Positions 20,565-31,139 of a stretch of 64,000 bases of DNA are shown here, one piece after another. The notes below the pieces were generated by a model, which worked only from the letters and a program-made list of their open reading frames with translations, did not search any database and was not told where the DNA came from. A program made the translations under genes and the position numbers. Each line of letters begins with the position of its first letter. Position 1 is the first letter of the stretch. Where the stretch lies: positions 54,417,186 through 54,481,185 of the forward strand of contig OW121741.1 in the NCBI GenBank assembly GCA_933228675.1, read 5' to 3'. This stretch comes from Stomorhina lunata (taxonomy: Eukaryota > Arthropoda > Insecta > Diptera > Rhiniidae).

Positions 20565-21574
20565 ACGTACTCTATTATAGAGTACAGTACTGTATTTGAG
20601 AGCTCTGTTCTATATAAATTATTATTTAGGAAAAAGTATAAAAAAGTTCTGTATTTTTTTTTACCGTTCTGTTATTTGCATGTCTCAAAATTAAAAAAAT
20701 AAGAAGCTTTTTACTATTCTATTTCCCACAACAATGGAAAAAATGCCAAAAATATTATCCAAAATGGTCGTATTAAAGGCTTATTGACTACAAGTTATGT
20801 GAACTTTGACAAATCTAAAGCAGTCCAATTTTATATAGACTGATCTTAATACTTTAACCAATGGGATAATGCTGATCAAGAAGTTTTAGTATGAAAATGG
20901 GTTCCTTTACTTGAAAATCCTTAATTGATGAGGTTGAATCCAGTTGTGTTTACATTATGGACAAGAGAAACGAGCTAAATATAAATGACACCGAATTATT
21001 TAAAAGTTACACCTCTTCAGCACAACTGAAAAAATTAAATAAGGACAAAAAACTGTTTAAGAACGTTGGGTAGAAATTAAAAGAAAGAGATATAAGCTTT
21101 TACAAAAATTTTGAAAGTTGTCGAATTTGATTTATGTTTACCTATTTCAAATGCTTCAATTTTGTTGTATTGAATTTAAACAATATTTAAAAGAATATGA
21201 AGCCATGATAAAACAAATTTACTCCTTAGAAAAATGCTAAGATTAGTTATTTTATTAAAATATCAACTTACATGTATTCTTAAATGTTTGCTTAGTAGTC
21301 TTAATATGAGTACAAATTAATATCAGAAGTTATATTGATGTAGAGTTTGCAAAAAACCGTGAAAATGAGAAAATGCGGTTTCGGTTTTAAAACACTAAAA
21401 ACCGTCCGGTTCGGTTCGGTTTTCGTTTTTTTTTTTTAAATAAATCTATTTTTATGTAATCCTTATTCTATTATGTTGGTAATGGTATCCATACCAATTA
21501 CCATATTTATTCAGACAGATTTGTTGAGACTTGGGTCAGCCAATACCATGTTAATCCACTCATCAATATCGAAT

Positions 21575-21841
21575 TTAAATGAGGTTTTTGATTGAGCCCC
21601 TGTTAATTGTGGCAATATAAGTGCATCTGCTTCCACAAAACGATCGCTTAAAAACCGTGGTTTTAAAATTAGCTTTGTTTTTGCACTTGATGCACCAAAC
21701 CTTTACACCACCAAGCCCATAGATTTCCATCCTGTATTTAATTTTTGGCAGGCCCAATATTTGGGAAGCTTCTTCTGATAGGGTTGTAACCTGCGATTCG
21801 TGATCAATCAACGCTCTTAACGTTATGTATTCTCCACACAT
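21575..21841 (-). pseudogene. BEL/Pao aspartic protease, second copy
   Basis: Same 88-residue stretch as 19630-19896, with one amino-acid change near the end (Thr to Ile). It belongs to the second unit of the tandem duplication. Its altered active site (DHE) is shared with the other copy, so that change predates the duplication. Confidence 0.8.
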
Positions 21842-21942
21842 TGACTTTACCCTGACTTGAGCAGTAGCTAATAATACATTTTTAAGGAATCAGTATTCAT
21901 TGAATTTGATACTTGATTATGAACTACTTTTGTTGTTTGCCC

Positions 21943-22462
21943 TCAATCAATATGCACAAAAGAATGATGCATCTTACCACATTTTTCACATTTAGTTTTC
22001 TGGAAACATATTTTGTCCATCCCGTGATTTAGACAAACGTTGCACATCTTTGCTACTCGAACCCAAGCGTCTTTCTCTTTAACATTCAACGCCAAGAATT
22101 TTGTACAATCACGTACCTTGTGGCCGGGTTTCTTACAATAAAAACAATCGCTGCTTTCCATTGACAGCATTGTTGCACGATTTTGATGTTGATATATTTT
22201 ATTGGAAGCATCATCCAGCACAATGCCGGCAGTAGAATTTTTTGCTGGATAATGCTTCCAAGGCTTCACATTGTAGTTCTATAAACTCCATCACATTTTT
22301 CAATTTTTGGATCTCTTTTGATTTTTTAGTGTTTTGCTCATATAATATGAGCCCTTCTTTATCCAGTTTTCTTAGTATGATTCTGGCCAGTATTGGATCT
22401 GCGTCTCCCAATTCGAAGCCCATTGCTTTTATTGCCTGAATGCTTTCATTTGTAACTTTCAA
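21943..22462 (-). pseudogene. BEL/Pao Gag middle and zinc knuckles
   Basis: 22462-22211 gives a Gag helical segment (GFELGDADPILARIILRKLD, then a Lys/Glu-rich stretch). A frame change near 22211-22260 leads into 22205-21943 with three Cys-rich knuckles (CFYCKKPGHKVRDC, CNVCLNHG...C, CEKCGKMHHSFVH). This is the original Gag context; the copy at 19998-20230 is the duplicate. Gag is not open across the whole length. Confidence 0.8.
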
Positions 22463-22756
22463 TAAATGTCTTTAGCTATTAGCTGACATTTTATTCGTAT
22501 TTGGTTGATCAAGAATTTTATCAACTAGTTTTGTAAACAAAATTCTTTTGTTGTCAAATCTTTGATTCATAATCTCCCAAGCAGCTTCATCCTGTTATTG
22601 GGTGATTTTGAATTAATTTTAACGTCTCACCTCTCACGTGCGTTTTTAATCTTAACAATTTATCTACTGCTGAAAGTTTGCTCATATGCACAAATCTATT
22701 GAATATGTCATGAAATGCGCTCCACTCTTCTATATTGCCATTAAAAATAGGTATTT
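22463..22756 (-). pseudogene. Decayed Gag linker
   Basis: This lies between two Gag pieces of the same element. Readings such as FHDIFNRFVHMSKLSAVDK on the minus strand look Gag-like, but stops and frame changes break it up. Confidence 0.45.
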
Positions 22757-23189
22757 TTATAGAGAATCATCTTTAATTTTAGGGGGCAAAGCACTTTCGG
22801 ACTCTTTTGTAGAGTTTCTATTTTCCTGATGAGCCATCAATTTATTAAATTTGATCATCATCATTTGCATCTGTTCATACATATCGACATGGCTGGAGGC
22901 CGTAACTTCCTTTATGTTTTTAGCCGCTTTTCCAGTCATTTTTCCTGCAGCTTCATTTTCCAAGCACTTTTGAATTTGTTTCTTAGTTGCATCAATATTT
23001 CCCATAACCGCTTCGACAGAGTTGGTACTATAGTAGTCTTAATATATCTGCCCCTTCTTTAAAAGTTTATTATTTTTAATAAACTTTGATTCCAATTTCA
23101 CCAAAGATTTTTTCGTTTTTACTAAATATTGCTGATACCTTATCGCTTATGTCCTTTTAAACTTTATAAAGTTGTTGTCTTTGAGCCAT
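22757..23189 (-). pseudogene. BEL/Pao Gag N-terminus
   Basis: The likely start is the ATG at 23187-23189 (MAQRQQLYKV). A stop soon follows. The open part, 23005-22757, begins MGNIDATKKQIQKCLENEAA and contains HVDMYEQMQMMMIKFNKLMA, an amphipathic, coiled-coil-like N-terminal Gag segment. A second copy with the same start is at 41267-41670 on the + strand, which confirms that this is a repeated Gag and not a host gene. Confidence 0.7.
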
Positions 23190-23874
23190 TATGTATTTAT
23201 TCGCTTATTTTTTGTAGTATTCGCTTATTATTTTTTTAGTATATCTTTTTTATATAAATTTTTTGGGACACTGTATATTCCGCACTAATTCAAATTTTAT
23301 ACGAAAGACCCTGTAAACACGAAGTTTTTTGATTGAGTATTTGTAAGACACTGATTTTATTTTTACTGAATATAAATCTAAATACTAATAAACAATTTCT
23401 TAAAACTATTCTAGACTACCTGCTTAAGACTATATGTGGCACATTTTGTATCTTACATTTATTTGGGTTTTATTTTTACCCTTAATTTTAAAACGCATGG
23501 TTTCCTTAGGTTTACTCATATTTCACTTAAGTAATGAAACTAATTAGGAATTATACTAATGCACACATGCGAAGAACTGATAAGGAGATTTTTACCTAAA
23601 TCTATTTATATTTTAAGTTCTAATCTGGACCAGGGAAGTTCATTAGGAAGAACAATTGTTCCAATCGAACTTACACGTATTCTTATTCTCTTTTATTTAT
23701 ACTCGACGAGAGTATTTTTTTTCTCATTTTACCATGCACAATGGGAAATATTCGGTACATTGTATGAAAAATTATTATATGTTAAAGAATTTAAACGAAA
23801 ATAAAAATCTTTAAAAGCAAACATTTTTTATTATAAATTATATATTTGTTTTACATAATTATGCAGGTATTTTT
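23190..23874 (-). other. Probable BEL/Pao leader and LTR region, unresolved
   Basis: Upstream of the Gag start on the minus strand. A stretch from TGTGCCACATATAG (about 23453) to GTGTTTACA (about 23308) could be an LTR with TG...CA ends, but no partner copy exists to prove it. The + strand open stretch at 23559-23804 matches nothing I know. Confidence 0.3.
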
Positions 23875-25735
23875 ATACCCTTCGCCACCATATGAGAAAA
23901 GGGTATTAATTTTTGTGCTGATGTATGTAACGCATAGAAATATTTGTCTTAGATCCACCTTTTAGTATACAAATCAGGCACCGAAAATAACTGTTATTTT
24001 AAAATTTTTGATTAAAAAAATCAACCAGAAGGAGTTATCGTAGAACAAAACCAAAAATACCGTTTGGATGGTCTTGGTCAAAATATTTATAAGCTGAGAT
24101 ACTTTTTATTTTTTAACTTTTATTTTAAAAATCAAAAATAAAAGTTATTTTTTAACTTTTATTTTAAAAATGAAAAATAACAATTATTTTATAACTTTTA
24201 TTTTAAAAATCAAAAATAAAAGTTTTTTTTTAACTTTTATTTTAAAAATCAAAAATAAAAGTTATTTTTTGACTTTTAATTTTAAAATCGGAAATAAAAG
24301 TTACTTTTTAACTTTTATTTTAAAAATCAAAAATAAAAGTTATTTTTTAACTTTTATTTTTTGAATCAGAAATAAAAGTTATTTCTTCCCTTTTTTAACG
24401 GTAATAAAGTTATTTTTATATATTTTTTTTAATTTTCGAAAAACTATTTGCCTTTTGACTGAAATATTTAAAATTTTTACGTAATTATTGAAAAATGTTG
24501 GTATGATGACGGTGGCAAAGGGATCATATGGTCAAGCTTAACCGACGTTATAATTTTCTACTTATTAAGAGTAAAGTGTCTAAACAATTTATATGGACAT
24601 TTTCATACAAAATATTTAGACACTGGTTGTTCAGAGTTTAAAAAATATTATTATACTGACCTTAGTCTCACAAGTCATAATTATATACTAAAAACTTAAA
24701 AATTACAAAAATTTGTAACTAAATATCTAGCTTTAAATAACATTTTCATTAAAATACTTACATGTTACTAATTATAAATAAAATATTGCATACAAACTTT
24801 AATATAGAGAAATAAATATATATGTAGCACTTACTAACATACCCAAACAGTTTATTTTATTAAGCATGTTAATTTTAAAAAAATAACTTTTATTTTTGAT
24901 TTTTAAAATAAAAGTTAAAAAATAATTGTTATTTTTGATTTTTAAAATATAAGTTAAAAAATAATTGTTATTTTTGATTTTTAAAATATAAGTTAAAAAA
25001 TAACTTTTATTTTTGTTTTTTAAAATAAAAGTTAAAAAATAACTTTTATTTTTGATTTTTAGAATAAAAGTTAAGAAATAACTTTTACTTTTGATTTTTA
25101 AAATAAAAGTTAAAAAATAACTTTTATTTTCGATTTTTAAAATAAAAGTTAAAAAATAATTGTTATTTTTTGACTTTTTCGATAAAAGTCATAACTGTTA
25201 CAGTCCCTGATACAAATAGTCTTAGTATCACTTTCTGCGACCTGTACCTAGAACAGGTCGCAATTCTAAATATAATTTGATGAAATTTAACAGATATTTT
25301 TTTTGATATTAAGACCATGGTTATCGAAATTCGTGAAAATTGGTCTATTATTTGTTGTACCTTCCATAGGAGGTACAACAAATTTCGTTGAAGTCCGTCC
25401 ACATTTGACCATACCTCCCATACAAACTCTTCTGTCAAAACACACTAAATGAGACAAAAATCAGAAGATTATGAGAATTTTGAGTTTTTTGCATACATAA
25501 CTTTTGTAAAAACTGTAATTGATTAGCTAAATTTCGAGATAGTCTACATCTGACTCTAGCTCTCATATGAGTCCAAATGACGGAAACAGCTTAAATATAT
25601 AAGTTTTGATAAAATGTTTGTATGAAGGCAAAATTTAGCAAATATTTGTCATTATACAAGAAAAAGGGCATCTTTGACCTTAGTGGTGAAGGGTATCGTA
25701 TGGTCGGTCTTGACCGACTATAGCACTTTCTTACT
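23875..25735 (+). mobile_element. Second Helentron-like family (INE-1 type ends)
   Basis: The left end is TATACCCTTCGCCACCATATG...AAAAGGGTATTA, a subterminal palindrome as in INE-1. The right end is GGTGAAGGGTATCGTATGGTCGGTCTTGACCGACTATAGCAC..CTTACTT, with the hairpin GGTCGGTCTTGACCGAC placed like the TTCGGC hairpin of the main family. A related, degraded right end (GGTCAAGCTTAACCGAC) lies at about 24527. A fold-back MITE is inserted at 23975-25209. No GTCY array is present. No genes. Confidence 0.65.
23975..25209. mobile_element. Fold-back hAT MITE built of AAATAAAAGTTA repeats
   Basis: The tips are CAGGCACCGAAAATAACTG at 23975 and, inverted, CAGGGACTGTAACAGTTATG at 25209. The 8-bp target duplication ATACAAAT is exact (23967-23974 and 25210-25217). 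Both arms (24070-24400 and 24880-25170) are tandem arrays of about 40 bp, TTTTTAACTTTTATTTTAAA in one arm and its reverse complement in the other, so a single strand can fold into a long hairpin. The short open frame at 24170-24364 is just the repeat. Confidence 0.85.
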
Positions 25736-26144
25736 TAGAGTTTAACAGACTTTCCCATAGAAGATTCTATATAGACAACTATAATTTTTTTTCTATAAAA
25801 ACAAAACACATTTGGTATTAAAGAATATATTTAAAGGACTCTAAAAATTGTATGAGCAAAGAAAATGTGTTTACAATATTGTTCGAAAAAAAAAACTTTT
25901 TTTCCAATATAAAATACTTAGATGTTTTTGCTTGACATTTTTTAAAATAAAATAAAAAAAAACTCCGCTCTACATATACATTCTTCGCCGTTTCAGCGAC
26001 AACTAAATAAAATATAGAAAAACAACCAAATTAATAGTTACAAACCATTGTGATTTTTATTATGTTAATGTATAAGTGAGCAAAATTGCTCTGGTCTTCC
26101 CTGATCTAGACCCATGCTGATAAATAGCTACCATAAATGTATAT
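25736..26144. other. AT-rich spacer, nothing recognised
   Basis: No coding sequence or repeat family recognised. Confidence 0.35.
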
Positions 26145-26832
26145 TCAAAATTTCCCTTTTTGATGGGAAATTTTTAAGTTTTCCTATTTTTATGGAAAAT
26201 TTTCAAAATTTGCGAGTTTTATACAAAAAAAAAAAAATCAAATTCCTGCTCTAAAAAATCCATTTTAAAAGATATCGCTCAGAAATTGCTTAAACATTTT
26301 TAAATCACAAAATAAAAAGCAGTCATTGTTGATATAATATTATATCAAAATAACCGTCACATATTGAGCGGTATAATAAAAATCAAACTTAATTTGAGCG
26401 ATATAATATAAATCAAAAACACCCGGTATAATTTGAGCGATATAATATAAATCAAAAATACCCGGTATAATTTAAGAGATATAATATAAATCAAAAATAC
26501 CCGGTATAATTTGAGCGATATAATCAGCCCAATTATGAATATCCGCACGGAATTTTTCCCTTCCTCACTTTGATATTCCCGAGAAAAAATCCTCCTATTC
26601 TAATCACCCGGGGAAAAAGTAAATTAGAGAAAGGGAAAATCAGAAACAGCTGTTTTGTTTTTGACATTTTAGTTTGTAATTGTGATTTATTTTGTGATTG
26701 TGATTTCGTTTTGTACATTTTATTTTGTAATTGTGATTTATTTTGGGATTTCGTTTTGTACCAGTGATTTCCATATATTCGTAAATTTGTTTTTCTCAAA
26801 ATTTTGTTTTATTTTAAATTTGTTGTGTCAAC

Positions 26833-28060
26833 ATGAATAGCATAGCTTTTCAATTACTTGCGGAAGAAACTCGTTCTGAAGAAGAAGCTCGGAAAATAAC
26901 CCAGAGGGTTGCAAGGAGGCAGATGCGTGAACAAATCCGCTTGAATTAGACGAATCTTTGTAAGATGTGTAAAATTAGTTAAATTATTTTTCTATAAACT
27001 ACCTCATTTGATAGGTTTCAAAAATATTATAGAGTAAACAAAAGTGCTTTCAGTTATTTATTACGAGTGCTTACATTACACTCTCAGCCGATTAAGAACC
27101 AATCTGCTGTTAGCCTTATGGTGAAACTAAGTGGTTGTTTGCGTTTTTTCGCTGAAGGCGGATACCAGACGGGAGTTGGAAAAGATTCCGATGTTTCATT
27201 GGCTCAACCAACTTTAAGTAAAGTGCTCGCTGAAGTGCTCGATATTTTTGAAGCGCATCTTTGCCCAACGTGGATACAAATGCCTCTAACAGATGAAATA
27301 AGAAAAATTTCTCTATCTTTTTATAAAAAATATAAAATCCGAGGAGTTACCGAATGTGTTGACGGAACACACATACAAATCATTGCTCCTGCTGAAAACA
27401 AACATTTGTTCTACAACAGAAAAGGAAAATACAGTTTAAATGCTATGCTGGTATATATTCTTTAAAATTAAATATGGTTCTATGGACGAATAATTTATTT
27501 ACATGTATTTTAGATTTGCGATGATGAATTAAGGATCCGTTTTGTTGACGCATCTCACCCTGGTGCTTGCCACGATTCTTTTATATGGGCAACCAGTCAG
27601 GAGGGTGTGAGCAATTTTTGGCTTTTAGGTAAAAATTCTCACAAGATTGAAACGCTATACCAAAATAATTTTTTCATTATTTATTAGGTGACGCTGGTTA
27701 CCCTTTAGAGCCGTGGGTCAACCCCATCGTGTTCCAGAGGATGGTTACCCAGAAATGAAGTTTAATAAAGTGCATTCAAAGTGTCGAAATATTATTGAGA
27801 GAACGAACGTCGTATTAAAAAATAGGTTGAGATGTCTCCTAGGTGCTAGGGAGCTTCACTACTGTCCAGAGAAAGCAGTTAAAATTGTTAATGTGTGCTG
27901 TGCCTTGCATAACATATGCATTAATTTTAAAGTAAGGGAAGAACCACACGATTCCTTGAGCGAAACAATCAGCGTACATGATCAAATTAGTTTGCCTACT
28001 TCCGCAAGATATCTTACCGCAGCTCAGTTGATTAGAAGTAATATTGGAAGAGCACTTTGA
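26833..28060 (+). pseudogene. HARBI1-like transposase (DDE_Tnp_4), four exons, two frameshifts
   Basis: Exons fit 26833-26959, 27015-27450, 27514-27628 and 27688-28060. All introns are short (about 55-65 bp) with GT...AG ends, and the protein joins at each are in register (for example NAML | ICDDEL). The start is ATG at 26833 (MNSIAFQLLAEETRSEEEAR). Conserved parts: YYRVNKSAFSYLL; GVGKDSDVSLAQPTLSKVL; catalytic VDGTHI (first Asp); RFVDASHPGACHDSFIW (second Asp); LLGDAGYPLEPW; CRNIIERTNVVLKNRLRCL (Glu); CCALHNICI. Frame changes occur near 26935-26942 (before the LELDES segment) and near 27712 (after LEPW), so no full enzyme is made. The enzyme would cut and paste the element. Confidence 0.85.
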
Positions 28061-28378
28061 AATAATATTGAAAACACTCTTTTTAAGTCATTTATTTATT
28101 TATATTAATAATAAAAAAAACAAAACACTTTTTGGAATTAAATAAAAACTTTCTTGCTATATAACGAAATTCGTGAATAAACATATTTTACTTGGATCAT
28201 AGGTAAGATTATTAAACTGAAGTTGCAAATTATTTTTCTCCAATATATTGAACCTCACTAGCTGTTATTTTTTCCATGATGGAGTGGTGGCGCCGCATCT
28301 CTTGAAGCTTTTCTCTTTCAATCTTTTCCACTTCTAGAAAATGTTTTTTTTCAGGACGTAGATTTTGTCAATGATTCT
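28061..28378. other. Interval between the two converging Harbinger genes
   Basis: Contains the 3' ends of both genes. AATAAT/AATAAA-type signals near 28105-28145 could serve the + gene. The minus strand around 28250-28330 still reads Lys/Glu-rich (coiled-coil-like), as if the Myb/SANT gene once continued there. Confidence 0.4.
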
Positions 28379-29160
28379 TTAAATTTTTTGAAAACTCTGG
28401 TGTTGCTCCTTAACATCGGCTACTACTTCTTTCACCGCACCCACTAAATCTTTTTGTACGGCAATCTCTGCTTGCAATATATCATATGACGATTTTGCAT
28501 TTTCTTTTGGAACATTTGCCTTCATCTTGGGAGTTGAGCATACTCGGGCACTTTTGGATGCTGTCACGCCTTCAACGCTGTCGTAACTATTCTCTTCTGC
28601 CATTGAAACGTCCACACATGTCGATTCGTACGTTTTGTTAAGAGGATCTTCGTTTTGTTTTGCTGATCGTAGGCCAAAAACATTTCCAGACACACCTTTA
28701 ACGGAAGTTTTCATTGCAATTAAATTGTATATACTTTCCTCATTTGGCGAAAACTTGTATTCCCTATTTGGCCCGCCACAAGGGTACATGTGATGATGTT
28801 GCAAATTTTGGGATGCCTTATGACGCACGTATTTTTTTGGTCAGACCATACCTGAATATAAGTATAGTACATTAATACATACATAAATAGAATTTTTGAG
28901 TAGACAAAAACATACCTTTTTCCATTCGTTAATATTTTTAGTTGGTGGGCCTAGAGAGTTTAATTCGTCTTCTGCTTTTTGCCAGAATCGTTGGACTTCT
29001 TGACGTTCTCCTTTAAAAAAAACACGAGCAATTTCGGGATTCTCCTGCAACAGCGTCAATAAATGTTGCAACTGTTGTTTATTTGAGCTTTTGGACCTAA
29101 ACAAATTTAACAAATATTTTATTTAATACTTTATATATTTTTTTCTTATTAATACTTACA
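28379..29160 (-). pseudogene. Myb/SANT-like protein of the Harbinger element
   Basis: On the minus strand a short first exon ends at 29160 (donor GTAAGT). Exon 2 is 29096-28916 and exon 3 runs from 28851 to 28379, with GT...AG introns. Exon 2 has QQLQHLLTLLQENPEIARVF, then VQRFWQKAEDELNSLGPP and NEWKK. It joins across the intron to VWSDQK, giving the tryptophan pattern of Myb/SANT-like (Myb_DNA-bind_5, zeste-type) domains. A one-base loss in the A-run near 28832 shifts the frame before RHKASQNLQ. The C-terminus (YDILQAEIAVQKDLVGAVK) is coiled-coil-like. In this superfamily the protein partners the nuclease, imports it and recognises the element ends. Confidence 0.8.
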
Positions 29161-29439
29161 TTTTTCTTGATCTCCCTTCAAAACTGCTGGCAAAAAAACT
29201 CGTATGAAATAATAACTGTTTTTCTCCTTTTTATTATTGTAGAATGCATACTTTTTTCTATACGGGGAAAAACCCGAGGGAAATTATAATTCACAATAAG
29301 AGGAATGAGAAAAGGGAAAAATTTCTCGCGGAATTTGTATTCATAATTGGGCTGAATATAAATCAAACATACTCGGTATGAATTGAGCAAAAAAATATAA
29401 ATAAAAAATACCCGGTATAATTTGAGTGATAAAATATAA

Positions 29440-29480
<41 letters not shown>

Positions 29481-30457
29481 AAACATGCTCGGTATGAATA
29501 GAACAAAAAAATATAAATCAAAAATACCCGGTATAATTTGAGCGATAAAATATAAAGCAAAAATAACTGTTATTTTTGCCTGAATAATAAAAGGCACAAA
29601 ATAACTTTTATTTCTGATCAAAAAATTAAAATCAAAAAGTAACCGTTATTTTCTGAGTTTTATTATAAAAGTCATCACCGTTACAGTCCCTTGCGTCACT
29701 TGGGTTAATGATTACTAGATTACAAGTAGAGAATGTTAATTTAAGCCAGCCAGTAACTTCGAAATAAAATAGACACATATTTTACGAACATTTAATAAAG
29801 TTCGACCAGATAAACCATGCAGAAAAGATGCTTCAAAATGTAGATGCCCTTAGATTTGCAAAAGAACATCGATTTGATGAAGATTAAGTAAATATTCTGG
29901 CATGCAACCCAAGAACACAGTTCCCAGTGAGGGTTGTGTACTTTAATTTGTACGAATTATCCAACTAGTAAAAGTTCTTGATACTAAATGTCATCATCGT
30001 ATCTATTTTAATAGATACGATGATGATATTAATATAAAGACGTTGTACAATATCGTTGTTCAGGGTGATAGCGCCTAAAATAAACATTCTAGAGGGACAA
30101 CATTTGACAAAAGTATTTCTGATCTCTTGAAAAGTTCGGTATTAAAAATGGGCTAGCTCGGTTCACATTTAGGGAAATCTCCCGTATAACCCCTACCGCG
30201 AATCACTTTAATGCTGATAAATTAAATCACATTATAATTGCACAAAGAACTAGAGCAAAACTTTCCACACATCCATCGAACAGATCGAAAAAACAATACA
30301 TCCCAAATATTATTGTTGAAGTATTCATCTTAATTAGTTAACTAACTTCAGATTAATAAGTAAATCTTCAAACCGACAAAGCTGATATCCATCCATTTAA
30401 ATGCTATATATTTCACTTCTGTATCTAAAACTAAGAGTGTATACCTTATAATTCTAA

Positions 30458-30723
30458 AGCTACGTTCAGACGATGGTCAGATCTTACAATATTGTCACAT
30501 CTGGCAATGTGCTGCCAATAAACTGACAATAAAGAATTGTCAGCAAAAGGCAAATTGTGTGTTTACACGGTTGTAAGAAAATTGTAAGAAAAGCTGTCAA
30601 TTTCATTGTCAGAAATTGTCTGACAATTAATTAAGCTGACAATCTCAGCTTACAATAAATTGGCAGTTCACACGATTATCAGATATGTGTACACAAAAAA
30701 TTGCCAGATCTATTGTCAGTCAC
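30458..30723. repeat. TIR end with TGTCAG/CTTACAAT subterminal repeats
   Basis: It begins GCTACGTTCAGACGATGGTCAGATCTTACAATATTG. The same tip, inverted, ends at about 39097 (CAATATTGTAAGATCTGACCATC), and it recurs at 35566-35831. Many copies of CTGACAAT, TTGTCAG and TTGTAAG follow in both orientations. This looks like the subterminal region of a DNA transposon whose superfamily I cannot name. Confidence 0.6.
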
Positions 30724-30802
30724 AAAGCACATGTAAAATATTGTTCATTTTTGTGTTTTTGACTTGAAATTTATATTTGTTTATTATAAAATATTAATCA
30801 AA

Positions 30803-30922
30803 ATGGAAAAAACAGGCAATTGCCAAAATTTTAACAGTGTATGTTTAGAAAGCTGTGAAGATGAATGTGAAGTGGAGAAAAAACGTCTCAGAGTGGGATT
30901 GTGGAAAAAATTATGGAAATAA
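30803..30922 (+). pseudogene. Small 39-codon reading frame inside the TGTCAG element, unrecognised
   Basis: ATG at 30803 opens MEKTGNCQNFNSVCLESCED, followed by a basic tail (VEKKRLRVGLWKKLWK). It lies just inside the subterminal repeats, where a first transposase exon would lie. The duplicate at about 35911 has one extra A and shifts frame after MEK. It could be a relic of an N-terminal exon; too short to assign. Confidence 0.3.
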
Positions 30923-31139
30923 GTCTGCAAATGCTTAAACCTGAAAAGCCTAGCTTTTACTATGGCGGCGCAATCAATCGGCTCCCAAAGTAGGGCACCT
31001 CAGACTTAATTACTTAAAACTATATATAATTGTCATTTTCCAACCAATTTGAGGAATCATATTATATAACAAAAATAGGATTTGTACTATTTTACAGTTT
31101 TATTAAAATTAAAATTTTTAATTTTTGTACCATACTGCA

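Larger units (their letters stand above)
16040..22204. repeat. Tandem duplication with deletion in the second unit
   Basis: 20255-21437 repeats 16040-17222 nearly base for base (A17, insertion tip and left end of the hAT), and 21452-22204 repeats 19507-20254 (protease and zinc knuckles). Unit 1 is 4.2 kb; unit 2 lacks the equivalent of about 17237-19506. The deletion join (AAATCTATTTTTATG) lies in T-runs. I noticed only a few substitutions (for example GAACAACTG versus GCACAACTG, TTCAGTCAG versus TTCAGACAG). Confidence 0.9.
16006..23189 (-). mobile_element. BEL/Pao retrotransposon, minus strand, with nested insertions and duplication
   Basis: Reading leftwards from 23189: Gag N-terminus, Gag middle, zinc knuckles, aspartic protease, linker, RT and A17 domain. 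All are BEL/Pao parts in the right order, but interrupted. A 2.1-kb insertion (16337-18430) separates RT from A17. A tandem duplication (unit about 16040-20254, repeat 20255-22204) places a second zinc knuckle-protease block and a second A17 block in the middle. Integrase is not found to the left. Gag and protease are almost identical in the two units, so the duplication is recent. Confidence 0.85.
26525..29354. mobile_element. PIF/Harbinger DNA transposon, 2.8 kb
   Basis: The inverted tips are CAGCCCAATTATGAATA (26525) and its complement (to 29354), with weaker similarity further in (GGAATTTTTCCC / TTTTTCCC). The 3-bp target duplication AAT (26522-26524, 29355-29357) is supported because removing the element and one AAT restores the interrupted repeat unit GCGATATAATATAAATC. 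Two converging genes are inside: a HARBI1-like nuclease on + and a Myb/SANT-like protein on minus, the standard two-gene Harbinger set. Both are frameshifted, but decay is slight. Confidence 0.9.
26145..29690 (-). repeat. Tandem-repeat element, second copy, split by the Harbinger transposon
   Basis: 26150-26335 matches 15377-15540 in reverse. 26350-26524 and 29355-29580 are arrays of TATAATATAAATCAAAAATACCCGGTATAATTTGAGCGA units (about 40 bp), as at 10870-11060 in the other orientation. It ends AATAACCGTTATTTTC ... CACCGTTACAGTCCC at about 29690, like the tip of the hAT MITE at 25209. A (TA)n run lies at 29447-29476. The Harbinger element sits within one repeat unit. Confidence 0.65.

Noticed and set aside
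24170..24364. Repetitive open frame with KIKNKSYFLTFIL units; similar at 26357-26548 and 29363-29621
   Set aside because: These are translations of the 40-bp tandem repeats. The arrays run on beyond the frames, and no start or codon pattern supports a protein.
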